Assembly: GCA_902362775.1 (NCBI GenBank)
Contig: CABIXV010000007.1
Coordinates: 62,001-126,000, forward strand
Origin: Clostridiales bacterium
GTDB lineage: Bacteria; Bacillota; Clostridia; Oscillospirales; Oscillospiraceae
DNA length: 64,000 nt
Direction: 5' to 3'
Shown here: piece after piece, positions 1-7,902 of the stretch
Layout: the number at the start of each line of letters is the position of its first letter
Position numbering within the stretch: the stretch's first letter is position 1
The notes under the pieces: model-generated
Seen by the model: only the letters and a program-made list of their open reading frames with translations
Database searches by the model: none
Told to the model about the DNA's origin: nothing
Position numbers and translations under genes: made by a program

Positions 1-15
1 TTTTCGTGAAAAGGC

Positions 16-44
16 TGGACAGAAAAGCTGGGTTGGATTATGAT
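16..44 (+). promoter_or_regulatory. Probable promoter of the rnf operon
   Basis: TGGACA at 16-21 and TATGAT at 39-44 are separated by 17 bases, matching a vegetative sigma promoter. A GTATTTTC / GAAAATAC inverted repeat lies between it and the rnfC start, at about 75-103, and could be a regulatory hairpin. The assignment is by eye. Confidence 0.5.
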
Positions 45-115
45 ATATTCTGCTACAAAATGGAGTTTTACCACGTATTTTCTCCAAAAGAGGGAAAATA
101 CAGGGAGGTTAGTCA

Positions 116-1444
116 ATGCGAGGTTCCTTTTTCGGGGGAGTACACCCCGTTACAAGAAAAGAGCTTACCCGCCGCAAGCACCTGACCCAGCTGGACCGGC
201 CGCCGGAGCAGGTGGCTATCCCGCTGCGTATGAGTGCTGGAGAGGAATCTGTCCCTCTGGTCAAGCCTGGGGACCTGGTGGAGGTGGGACAGCCAATCGC
301 CGGCCCGGGACCGGGCGGCGCGGCTGTCCATGCCAGCGTATCCGGCCGGGTTTCGGCGATCCGGGAACAGCCCCACCCCTGGGGCGGACAGTCGGTGGCG
401 GTGGTGATCCGTAACGACGGACAGGATACCCCCTGGTCTGGCCGGCCAGAGCCGGTCATTTTGGAGGAGGTCACGCTAGATCTGCTGCTGGACCGGGTGC
501 GGGAGGCTGGCGTCGTGGGCATGGGGGGCGGCGCGGTCCCCACAGTCCAAAAGCTGGAACAGGCGGCCGGAAAAGTGGACACTGTGATCATCAATGGGGC
601 GGAGTGCGAGCCCTATGTCACCGCGGATCACCGGCTGCTGCTGGAGCGCAGTGACCAGATCTTACAGGTCACTCAGGTCCTGGCCCGCTGCCTGGGGGCC
701 CATCGGGCGGTGGTGGTTACCGAGGGTGACAAGCTTAACGCCGCCGAGGTCATTGAGCGCCGCCTTCGAAAACGGGGCGGCAAGGTGGAACTACGTACCC
801 TTCGGACCCGCTATCCCCTGGGGGGAGAGAAGCAGATCATCCAGACCGTCACCGGCCGCGAGGTCCCACTGGGGAAGGCGGCCTGGGAGGAGAAATGTCT
901 GGTGCTGAATGTGGCCACGGTCTTTGCCATTCAGGAGGCCCTGGTGAAAGGAAAGGCCCTGACCCACCGGGCTGTGACGGTCACCGGCGGAGCGGTGGTC
1001 CGGCCCCGGAATCTCTGGGTGCCGATCGGCACACCACTGCGCGTTCTGCTGGAGTCCGCGGGGGGGCTGCGGGAGCGGCCTGAGCTGATCCTTACCGGCG
1101 GCCCTATGATGGGGGTAGCCCAAGAGGACCTGGAGGCCCCCGTTGTAAAAAATACCAACTGCGTCGTCTGTCTGACGCAGGAGGAGCGAAGACGGGATGG
1201 GCCAGAAGGGGTATGTATCCGCTGTGGGAAATGCGTGGCCGCCTGCCCCATGCACCTGGCGCCTATGTTTATTGCCCGTGCCCTCCGTCAGCGGGAGTGG
1301 AGGCAGCTGGACCGCCTCCATGTAGAGGACTGTATCTCCTGCGGCTGCTGCTCCTATATCTGCCCGGCCCAGATCCCGCTGGTGGATCTGGTACGACAGG
1401 CGGCGAAGCACGTGGGAAAGGGGGTGGACAGCCATGGGGCCTGA
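116..1444 (+). CDS. rnfC: Electron transport complex subunit RnfC
   Basis: This is the NADH-facing, flavin- and Fe-S-containing subunit of the membrane Rnf complex, which couples electron flow between ferredoxin and NAD to ion transport. The 442-residue protein has the RnfC N-terminal barrel-like region, a glycine-rich nucleotide/flavin region (GVVGMGGGAVPT near residue 130), and two C-terminal [4Fe-4S] motifs: C367xxC370xxC373xxxC377 and C406xxC409xxC412xxxC416. The ATG is preceded by GGGAGG. The stop overlaps the next start by 11 bases, showing one transcript with the rnfDG fusion. It is the first gene of a shortened rnf operon. Family assignment is secure. Confidence 0.95.
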   Translation: MRGSFFGGVHPVTRKELTRRKHLTQLDRPPEQVAIPLRMSAGEESVPLVKPGDLVEVGQPIAGPGPGGAAVHASVSGRVSAIREQPHPWGGQSVAVVIRNDGQDTPWSGRPEPVILEEVTLDLLLDRVREAGVVGMGGGAVPTVQKLEQAAGKVDTVIINGAECEPYVTADHRLLLERSDQILQVTQVLARCLGAHRAVVVTEGDKLNAAEVIERRLRKRGGKVELRTLRTRYPLGGEKQIIQTVTGREVPLGKAAWEEKCLVLNVATVFAIQEALVKGKALTHRAVTVTGGAVVRPRNLWVPIGTPLRVLLESAGGLRERPELILTGGPMMGVAQEDLEAPVVKNTNCVVCLTQEERRRDGPEGVCIRCGKCVAACPMHLAPMFIARALRQREWRQLDRLHVEDCISCGCCSYICPAQIPLVDLVRQAAKHVGKGVDSHGA

Positions 1445-3101
1445 TTTGATGCCGGTCCGGCGGATGTCCCCCCAGCTGCGGCAGCCGGCCAATACGCGGG
1501 CCATGATGGTCGATGTGATGGTGGCTCTGGTGCCGGCGCTGGCTATGGGAGTCTTTATGTTTGGCGTCCGGGTGCTGGTGCTGGCTGCAATCTCTGTGGC
1601 CTCCTGTGTCCTGTTTGAGTTTCTGTACCGCCGGATGGTGGGGGAAAGCGACTCCGTCCGGGATCTGTCCGCCTGTGTCACCGGGCTGCTGCTGGCCATG
1701 AGCCTGCCGGCCACCGCCTCTTACTGGGTGCCAGTGCTGGGCGGGGCCTTCGCCATTGTGGTGGTCAAACAGTTTTACGGCGGCCTGGGCAAGAACTTTA
1801 TGAACCCGGCCCTGGGGGGACGGATGCTGCTGGCCACCTTCCCCATGCTGATGACCAACTGGTCGGAGGCTATGGACCGCCTCCCCCTGCTGGGAGTGGA
1901 CGCGGTGTCTGCCGCCACGCCTATGTCTTACCTCCACCAAGGAGTCCTGCCTCCTCAGGAGCTGTCCCAGCTTCTGCTGGGCCAAAGGGGGGGCTGCATG
2001 GGAGAGGTATCCGCCTTTATGCTGCTGCTGGGGGGTGGCTATCTGTTGCTGCGGCAGGTCATATCCCCCCGTATCCCTCTGGCCTATTTGGGAACAGTCG
2101 CCCTGCTTACCTTTTTGTTTCCACAGGGAAACGACCCGGTCGCCTGGATGCTGGCCCAGTTGTGCGGCGGCGGCCTTCTGTTGGGTGCCTTCTTCTTCGC
2201 CACCGACCCGGTTACGTCTCCGGTGACACCCAGGGGGCAGCTGATGTTTGGCGTGGGGTGTGGTCTGCTTACCGTGTTGCTGCGCTACCACAGCTCCTAC
2301 CCCGAGGGGGTGGGCTGGGCTATTCTGACTATGAACTGCTGTGTCTGGCTGCTGGACCGGGCGGGGATGCCCAGGCGTTTTGGAGAAAAGAATCTGGCCG
2401 CGGTCCAAAGCTGGCTGGGCCGGTTCCGGGCCCATATGTCTGATATCAAATTTGTCAAACCTCAATTCTCCCTGTTCACCAAGGCGCTGCAGGAGGGCAA
2501 GATGCCCGGTGAGGCCCATCTGGACCAGATTCGGTCCCAAGCTGTCATCCTAAGCCGCCTGGGGGTGGTGGTGCTGGCTGTGGGTGTGATGATTTTCGGT
2601 GTGCACCGCTATACAGACCTGGATACTGTCCGGGCGCAAAATAGGGAACAGAGAGAACTGCTGGCCCAAGTTATGCCTCAGGCTTCCTTCAGTTCGGAAA
2701 CACCCTATCGGGCCGCCGGTGCTCTCAGTATCCTGGGTGGGTACAGCGGGGAGAATGAACTGCTTGGCTATTGCGTGGAGGTCCAGTCTCAGGGCTTCGG
2801 CGGCCCCATCACTATGGTGGTGGGAGTGGATCTGGACGGCAAGGTTACCGGCGTGGCCGTCACCGACCACCGGGAGAACCGGGATACTGGAGCCAAAGCC
2901 CTGACCCCTGCCGCCCTCAGCCGATATGTTGGGAAGGCGGGTACCATCCGTGCCTCGGGCAGCAACTCAGTGGACGCGGTCAGCGGCGCGACCGCAACCT
3001 CACACGCGATTACCGCCGGAGTCAACCGGGCACTGGCCATCGTGGCTAATCTGGATACAGAAGGAGCGGACATCTACTATGAAGACAGTGAAGCGGGTTG
3101 A
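1434..3101 (+). CDS. RnfD-RnfG fusion protein of the Rnf complex
   Basis: One uninterrupted 555-residue reading frame carries two subunits that are normally separate. Residues 1 to about 345 are RnfD, a polytopic membrane protein with its own flavin-attachment motif VSAAT (T162) in D-A-V-S-A-A-T-P. Residues about 365-555 are RnfG: one membrane anchor (VVVLAVGVMIFGV), then an FMN-binding domain ending in DAVSGATAT, where T520 is the expected covalent FMN site. The linker is about 20 residues and no frameshift is needed. FMN would be attached by an ApbE-type transferase, which is not in the window. It overlaps rnfC and abuts rnfA. The fusion would fix RnfD:RnfG at 1:1. Confidence 0.92.
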   Translation: MGPDLMPVRRMSPQLRQPANTRAMMVDVMVALVPALAMGVFMFGVRVLVLAAISVASCVLFEFLYRRMVGESDSVRDLSACVTGLLLAMSLPATASYWVPVLGGAFAIVVVKQFYGGLGKNFMNPALGGRMLLATFPMLMTNWSEAMDRLPLLGVDAVSAATPMSYLHQGVLPPQELSQLLLGQRGGCMGEVSAFMLLLGGGYLLLRQVISPRIPLAYLGTVALLTFLFPQGNDPVAWMLAQLCGGGLLLGAFFFATDPVTSPVTPRGQLMFGVGCGLLTVLLRYHSSYPEGVGWAILTMNCCVWLLDRAGMPRRFGEKNLAAVQSWLGRFRAHMSDIKFVKPQFSLFTKALQEGKMPGEAHLDQIRSQAVILSRLGVVVLAVGVMIFGVHRYTDLDTVRAQNREQRELLAQVMPQASFSSETPYRAAGALSILGGYSGENELLGYCVEVQSQGFGGPITMVVGVDLDGKVTGVAVTDHRENRDTGAKALTPAALSRYVGKAGTIRASGSNSVDAVSGATATSHAITAGVNRALAIVANLDTEGADIYYEDSEAG

Positions 3102-3725
3102 GTGGTCCGCTCTGGAGAGAGGGGGCGTGGCCCTGTGGCCTCTATTTTGGAACTAGCGGGGGTGGCGTTGGCCGCCCTGCTGTCCGAAAACTTTGTGCTG
3201 GTCAGCTGCATGGGCATTGGCACCAGGACCGAGGCATTCCGAGACCCAATGGACGCGGTGCGTACCGGATATTGCCTGACCGCGGTCATGGTACTGGGGG
3301 CCCTGTGCGCCTGGCTTATCGACTTTTTCCTGCTGGGGCGGTTCGGCTGGCAGCATTACCGGCTGCTGGTCCTGGCACTCCTCATTCCAGGGCTGGTCGC
3401 CGGACTGAGAAAATTTCTGAAGGTATGTATCCCGGAGCTGTCCCGCCGGATTGACGGACAACTGAAATCAGTGGCCACCAACTGTGCCGCCCTGGGTTCA
3501 GCCCTGCTGATCTCACAGCGCAGTTACAGCCTGCCCGCCGCGCTGATATTCGCTCTGTGCGGAGGAATCGGCGCTACTGTGGCACTGGCCAGCTTTGCCG
3601 GTCTGCAAAACGAGGTGGACTTGGAGAGCTGTCCCAGACCCTTCCGGGGAATACCCATTCAACTCATTACGGCCGGGCTGATGGCCATGGCCCTTGTGGG
3701 CTACTATGGTCTGCACCTGGACTGA
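3102..3725 (+). CDS. rnfA: Electron transport complex subunit RnfA
   Basis: This is an integral membrane subunit of Rnf. The C-terminal IPIQLITAGLMAMALVGYYGL, the CAWLID segment and TNCAALG match RnfA rather than its paralogue RnfE. The two cysteines expected to ligate the intramembrane [2Fe-2S] cluster are present, in ENFVLVSCMG and VATNCAALG. The GTG start follows directly on the rnfDG stop; a second GTG at 3135 is also possible and would remove 11 polar residues. The partner subunit RnfE, which supplies the other two cysteines of the cluster, and the ferredoxin-facing RnfB are both absent here; a strong terminator follows. Confidence 0.9.
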   Translation: MVRSGERGRGPVASILELAGVALAALLSENFVLVSCMGIGTRTEAFRDPMDAVRTGYCLTAVMVLGALCAWLIDFFLLGRFGWQHYRLLVLALLIPGLVAGLRKFLKVCIPELSRRIDGQLKSVATNCAALGSALLISQRSYSLPAALIFALCGGIGATVALASFAGLQNEVDLESCPRPFRGIPIQLITAGLMAMALVGYYGLHLD

Positions 3726-3740
3726 GAGCTTGAAAAGATA

Positions 3741-3781
3741 CAAAGAGAGGCCCGGAGCCGTTGGCTCCTGGCCTCTCTTTG
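3741..3781 (+). terminator. Rho-independent terminator after rnfA
   Basis: CAAAGAGAGGCC pairs with GGCCTCTCTTTG around a loop of 17 bases. It closes the rnf operon, and since the stem is A/T-rich at its base it may also work for the convergent DUF1540 gene. Confidence 0.85.
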
Positions 3782-3797
3782 TCTTTGAAAAAACTGT

Positions 3798-3974
3798 TCA
3801 GCGGACCTGGCCCAGCTTAAAGGAAGCGCACTCAGTACCCTCGCACTTGGTGGGGGTGCAGTCGCAGCAGCCCACCTTAATGGAATCCAGAGAACAGCAG
3901 TTCTGGGGAGCATTGTGGTAGGCGCAGGAGCTTACAGTGCACTTGATGCTGGTGTTGCAGGACTTCTTATCCAT
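3798..3974 (-). CDS. DUF1540 small cysteine-rich protein
   Basis: A 58-residue protein read by hand from the minus strand. It starts MDKKSCNTSIKC and contains nine cysteines in the spacing typical of DUF1540, a family of short, probably metal-binding proteins frequent in spore-forming Clostridia and of unknown function. The ATG at 3974 has a GGGAGG ribosome site 7-13 bases upstream. It stands alone between two terminated units. Identity rests on the cysteine pattern and the size; no function can be given. Confidence 0.85.
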   Translation of the reverse strand: MDKKSCNTSIKCTVSSCAYHNAPQNCCSLDSIKVGCCDCTPTKCEGTECASFKLGQVR

Positions 3975-4026
3975 ATTAAAACCTCCCTTACTGTGGATGG
4001 CCTTAGTATGGATTGCCGGGGCAGGA

Positions 4027-4911
4027 TTATTCTTTATCAGAACGATTCTTTTTCGATTTTTTTAAAAGTTTTGGGGTCCAAGGCTCCTGATCCTCGGGCT
4101 GAATATCCACAACCTGAGGGATAAACCGCCGGGCAAAGCGGCCTTTCCCACGGCTCTTGACATAGAAATAACCGATAAAGGAGAAAACCACCGCCCCAAT
4201 AAAGTTGACGAACAGGTCCTTCATGGTGTCCAGGATCCCCACATCCAGATAACCGCCCAGGCCGAGGGAGATCTCCTCCCCACTGCCTGTGACCACGATA
4301 ACGTCGGCAATGTCCCGGATGATAGTGGGGGTATTGCCCCCGGTGGGGTCCAGCATGACCGAGGAGATGGAGTGGATCACCGCGTCCTTCTGCATATCCA
4401 ACAGGAAAAACTGGTCCATGGCGCACTCGAAAAACTCCCACAGGACCCCGATGGTCATGGAGAAGCAGAAAGCGACAATGGCCATGAAGGCAGGAGAGAG
4501 GGACAGAGAAAACCGTTCTGTCCGGTTCAGCATATCTACCAACGCAAAGCCGATAGCGGCGCAGAGGAAGCCGTTGAGGGTGTGGAGGATGGTGTCCCAC
4601 CCCCGGAAAGTGGTGTAGTAGGACTGGATTTCCCCCAAAATCTCGGCGGCAAAAATAAAAAGCAGGATGATGATTTCCATGGTGTTGGGCAAATCAATCT
4701 TTAGTGCCCGCTCGAAGATGGTAGGCAGCAGAAACAGAATGAGGGTCAGGCCGCAGAGGAACACATTTTCGTAGTTGCCATTAAAAAATTGGGCTACGGC
4801 TATGATGATGACCAGAAAGCGCAGCAGAACATAGACCATGGCTACCGTCCGCTTCCGCAGCAGGGCGGAGTTGGCGGAGGATAGCAGGTCCCGTATCTTA
4901 TGTTTTGCCAA
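4027..4911 (-). CDS. Polytopic membrane protein of unknown function
   Basis: A 294-residue protein with about seven hydrophobic segments between residues 20 and 265 and a basic, charged C-terminal tail (KLLKKSKKNRSDKE). The middle contains GWDTILHTLNGFLCAAIGFALVD and GVLWEFFECAMD, reminiscent of the DUF2238/YjdF-like membrane families, in which polar residues sit within helices. The start is TTG with AAGGAGG nine bases upstream. It is monocistronic, with its own promoter at 4951-4979. No substrate or role can be given. Confidence 0.75.
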   Translation of the reverse strand: MAKHKIRDLLSSANSALLRKRTVAMVYVLLRFLVIIIAVAQFFNGNYENVFLCGLTLILFLLPTIFERALKIDLPNTMEIIILLFIFAAEILGEIQSYYTTFRGWDTILHTLNGFLCAAIGFALVDMLNRTERFSLSLSPAFMAIVAFCFSMTIGVLWEFFECAMDQFFLLDMQKDAVIHSISSVMLDPTGGNTPTIIRDIADVIVVTGSGEEISLGLGGYLDVGILDTMKDLFVNFIGAVVFSFIGYFYVKSRGKGRFARRFIPQVVDIQPEDQEPWTPKLLKKSKKNRSDKE

Positions 4912-4950
4912 GATGGCCGACCTCCTTGATAATAAGTTTATATAAAAGAG

Positions 4951-4979
4951 AGTATAGTATGTCCGCGCTGGAAAGTCAA
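4951..4979 (-). promoter_or_regulatory. Probable promoter of the membrane protein gene at 4027-4911
   Basis: Reading the minus strand, TTGACT (4979-4974) and TATACT (4956-4951) are 17 bases apart, about 40 bases upstream of the start codon. Confidence 0.6.
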
Positions 4980-5109
4980 GAAATGGGCAGGCGTTCCCCC
5001 TCCTCTCTGCTCCCCTGAAAACAACACGCCCGGTTCAGAAAAGAAAATATCGTTCATCTGTCAAACCGCCGCCCTGCTGGCATAGAATGGGAAGTGGAGG
5101 TGATTTTAC

Positions 5110-5322
5110 ATGGATCTGCGTAACCAGACCATCACCGTGGGCGAGCTGTTGGACGACCCCAAGTCCAGGGCGGTCTTCCAGCGGCGGTTTGGAAAATTGA
5201 TGAAACATCCCATGGTGGGGGCCGCCCGGTCCCTGACGCTGCGCCAGCTGGCCGAGATGGCGGCGGTCTATCTGCCTCAGAAGACCATCCAGGATACCCT
5301 GCGGGAACTGAGTCAGATCTAG
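5110..5322 (+). CDS. Small protein of unknown function
   Basis: A 70-residue soluble protein (MDLRNQTITVGELLDDPKSR...) preceded by GGAGGTG at good spacing. It reads as a compact helical domain: residues 9-30 and 45-68 look helical, with no cysteines or membrane segments. I do not recognise a family. It is alone between the divergent membrane protein gene and pgeF. The ribosome site and codon use support expression. Confidence 0.65.
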   Translation: MDLRNQTITVGELLDDPKSRAVFQRRFGKLMKHPMVGAARSLTLRQLAEMAAVYLPQKTIQDTLRELSQI

Positions 5323-5400
5323 CGCCCAAGCCAGCCGCCTTTTGGCGGAAGTGACCCGAATCCGGGGGAAAAGAAAGATGGTTTTCTTTCATGTAACGGG

Positions 5401-5429
5401 TTGTCAGCGGCAGGAATTTGGGATAAAAT
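5401..5429 (+). promoter_or_regulatory. Probable promoter of pgeF
   Basis: TTGTCA at 5401-5406 and TAAAAT at 5424-5429 with a 17-base spacer, 31 bases before the pgeF start codon. Confidence 0.55.
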
Positions 5430-5459
5430 AGAACATCATGAAAAAGAGGGGGGACGGCC

Positions 5460-6281
5460 ATGGATATCACACGTCAGCAGCGCCATGGCGTCCTTTTTTA
5501 TGCCTGCATGGACCCTGCCTGGCGGGGGGCGGCCCACGGGTTTTCTACTCGGCTGGGTGGGATATCCCCCGCCCCATGGGACAGCCTGGATTTGGGGGCT
5601 AACCGGGGGGATGACCCGGCCAATGTCCGGGAGAATTTTGTCCGCTTCTCCGCTGCGGTCGGTACGGATGCCCGGAGCCTGGTGAAAAATCATCAGGTCC
5701 ACAGCAATCTTGTCCGCCCTGTGACGCGGGCTGATGTCCAGTCCGACCCAGCCGCCCCCGGCGTCTATGAGGCGGACGGCCTGGTCACTGACGAGCCTGG
5801 CGTCTGCCTGACCATCTTTTCCGGAGACTGCATCCCTGTGCTGCTCTATGACCCGGTCCGCCGCTGCATAGCCGCTGCCCATGCGGGCTGGCGGGGCACC
5901 GCCCTGGGGATCGCCGCTCGGGCAGCGGAAAAAATGTGCGGCGACTACGGCTGCCGCCCAGCGGATATCCTGGCCGCCATTGGGCCGGGGATTGGCCCCT
6001 GCTGCTTTGAGACCCATGTGGACGTGCCCGATGGACTGCGCGGCGGCCTGGGAGTGGAAGCCGACCCCTTTATTCACCCCCTGTCACGGGCAGGGAAGTA
6101 CCAGGTGGACCTGAAGGGGGCAAACCGCCGCTGGCTGGAGCTGGCCGGCCTGGACCCGGACCATATCTCCGTCTGTGACGCCTGTACCGCCTGCCGCCTG
6201 GACATCTTCTGGTCCCACCGGGTCCAGGGGAATGCCAGGGGCAGCATGGCGGCTATGATCCAGCTTCTCCCCACCCCGTGA
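5460..6281 (+). CDS. pgeF: PgeF/YfiH-family multicopper-like purine nucleoside phosphorylase
   Basis: Members of this family (laccase domain, DUF152) are now known to act on purine nucleosides and, in Escherichia coli, to correct misincorporated amino acids in peptidoglycan precursors. The 273-residue protein has the signature AAAHAGWRGT with metal-binding H141, and the GPGIGPCCFETHV segment with C181/C182 and H186. Length is typical. It precedes a peptide-binding lipoprotein by 44 bases and may be cotranscribed with it. Which of the two reported activities matters here cannot be told from sequence. Confidence 0.9.
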   Translation: MDITRQQRHGVLFYACMDPAWRGAAHGFSTRLGGISPAPWDSLDLGANRGDDPANVRENFVRFSAAVGTDARSLVKNHQVHSNLVRPVTRADVQSDPAAPGVYEADGLVTDEPGVCLTIFSGDCIPVLLYDPVRRCIAAAHAGWRGTALGIAARAAEKMCGDYGCRPADILAAIGPGIGPCCFETHVDVPDGLRGGLGVEADPFIHPLSRAGKYQVDLKGANRRWLELAGLDPDHISVCDACTACRLDIFWSHRVQGNARGSMAAMIQLLPTP

Positions 6282-6325
6282 TGGGAAGAAGATACCTCTA
6301 TCTTTGCCCTGTGAAAGGTTAGTGT

Positions 6326-7831
6326 ATGAAACGATTTTGCGCCTGCCTTCTCTCCGCCGCCCTGCTCCTCTCCCTATCCGCCTGCGGCGGGGAAGGAGAG
6401 GCCAGTTCTTCTGACAGCTCCGTGGATACCAGCCAGGAGGAGGTCCGGGAGCCGGAAACGGCGACCCTGACCCTGGCGTTCTATCCTCAGCAGAGCCTGC
6501 ATCCGGCGCTGTCCGCCAACCGGGCCAACCTGACATTAGCGCCTCTGCTGTACGAGGGACTGTTCGCCGTGGACGGCTCCTTCACGGCCCAGCCGGTGCT
6601 GTGCGAGAGCTATACAGTCAGCCCGGACAAGCTGACTTGGACCTTTACCCTTCGCGGTGGAGTTACCTTTTCCGATGGCACTTCTCTAACGGGAGAGGTG
6701 GCGGCCGCCGCCCTGGAATTGGCCAGAGGGGAGGGCTCCCGTTACAGCGGCCGGCTGTCCCATGTCACCTCAATCACCGCTGGGGAGGGGACAGTGACAG
6801 TCACACTGGACGAACCAAACGGCTCACTCCCCCTGCTGCTGGACATCCCGCTGGCCCTGGGGGCAGGGGAGCGCCCTGTGGGAACCGGCCCATACCTTTT
6901 GTCGGAAAACGGGGAGGAGGCGGAGCTAACCGCACGGGAGAACTGGTGGCAGGCCAGACAGATGCCTGCTGATACGATCTCCCTGAAGATTATGAACAAG
7001 AGTGACGAGATGATTTTCGCCTTTGACGCTGGGGATATCTCCCTGGTGGAAGTAGATTTGATGGGGACCAACTCCCTGGGTTACTCTGGCAGCTATGAGA
7101 CCTGGGATTACAGCACCACGTCCATGATCTACCTGGGCTTCCATACCAGGGCCGGCCTGTGCCAGTCGGCGGAGGTGCGCAAGGCTCTGGGGCGCGGAGT
7201 AGACCGGGAGTCCATCGCCCGCATTACCTACGCTACCCACGCGGTCCCCTCCGCCCTGCCTGTCCACCCGGACAGCCCCATGTACGACCGGTGGATTGCC
7301 TCCCAACTGTCCTACGACCCGGAGGCCCTGGTGAAGGAGCTGGAGGCGTTGGGCGCGGCTGGCCGGGAGCTGGTACTGTTGGTCAACACCGAGAATATGG
7401 CCAAGGCATCTGCTGCCCAGTGGATCGCCGACCAGCTGGAGTCGGCGGGGATGAAGGTCCGTGTGGACAACCTGCCCTTTGAGGAATATATCTCCGCACT
7501 GGAGGCGGGACGGTTCGACCTGTATCTGGGGGAGGTGGCGCTCACCGCCGATTTTGACCTGTCCGCGTTGCTTGCCTCGGATGGCGCGCTGAACTACGGC
7601 CGCTGGCAGGATGAACAGACCGACCAACTGCTGGCTGCTCTGGCTGCCGCGCCCATGGACAGCAGGGAGGAGGCCGCTTCCGCCCTGTACGCCTATCTGG
7701 GGCAGCGGGTCCCGCTGGTGCCGGTGTGCTTTAAAAACAACTCCGTTTTGACGAAGTGGGGAAGACTGTCCGGTTTATCCCCGGTGCGTGGAAACCTGTT
7801 TTACGACCTGGAGAACTGGATTATCTCCTAG
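6326..7831 (+). CDS. ABC transporter peptide/nickel-type substrate-binding lipoprotein (SBP_bac_5)
   Basis: A 501-residue extracellular solute receptor. The N-terminus is a lipoprotein signal with lipobox LSAC, so C20 is the lipidated residue, followed by a serine-rich tether. The rest follows the oligopeptide-binding protein fold (family 5): LTLAPLLYEGLF, the YTVSPDKLTWTFTLRGGVTFSDG signature region, and a C-terminal lobe ending in LFYDLENWIIS. No permease or ATPase lies beside it, so it is an orphan receptor that must work with transporter subunits encoded elsewhere or act as a sensor. The ligand is unknown. Confidence 0.88.
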   Translation: MKRFCACLLSAALLLSLSACGGEGEASSSDSSVDTSQEEVREPETATLTLAFYPQQSLHPALSANRANLTLAPLLYEGLFAVDGSFTAQPVLCESYTVSPDKLTWTFTLRGGVTFSDGTSLTGEVAAAALELARGEGSRYSGRLSHVTSITAGEGTVTVTLDEPNGSLPLLLDIPLALGAGERPVGTGPYLLSENGEEAELTARENWWQARQMPADTISLKIMNKSDEMIFAFDAGDISLVEVDLMGTNSLGYSGSYETWDYSTTSMIYLGFHTRAGLCQSAEVRKALGRGVDRESIARITYATHAVPSALPVHPDSPMYDRWIASQLSYDPEALVKELEALGAAGRELVLLVNTENMAKASAAQWIADQLESAGMKVRVDNLPFEEYISALEAGRFDLYLGEVALTADFDLSALLASDGALNYGRWQDEQTDQLLAALAAAPMDSREEAASALYAYLGQRVPLVPVCFKNNSVLTKWGRLSGLSPVRGNLFYDLENWIIS

Positions 7832-7850
7832 AAAGCTGCTGTTATATCCA

Positions 7851-7868
7851 GGGCGCGGACTGGCGCCC
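7851..7868 (+). terminator. Weak terminator-like hairpin between the lipoprotein gene and purL
   Basis: GGGCGC and GCGCCC flank a six-base loop and are followed by only TTTC. It might attenuate readthrough into purL. Confidence 0.35.
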
Positions 7869-7902
7869 TTTCATCGAAAGAAAGATAGGTGGAGGAAGAG
7901 AA

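Noticed and set aside
3102..3725. Reading this gene as rnfE
   Set aside because: The TNCAALG and C-terminal IPIQLITAGLM segments match RnfA, not RnfE.
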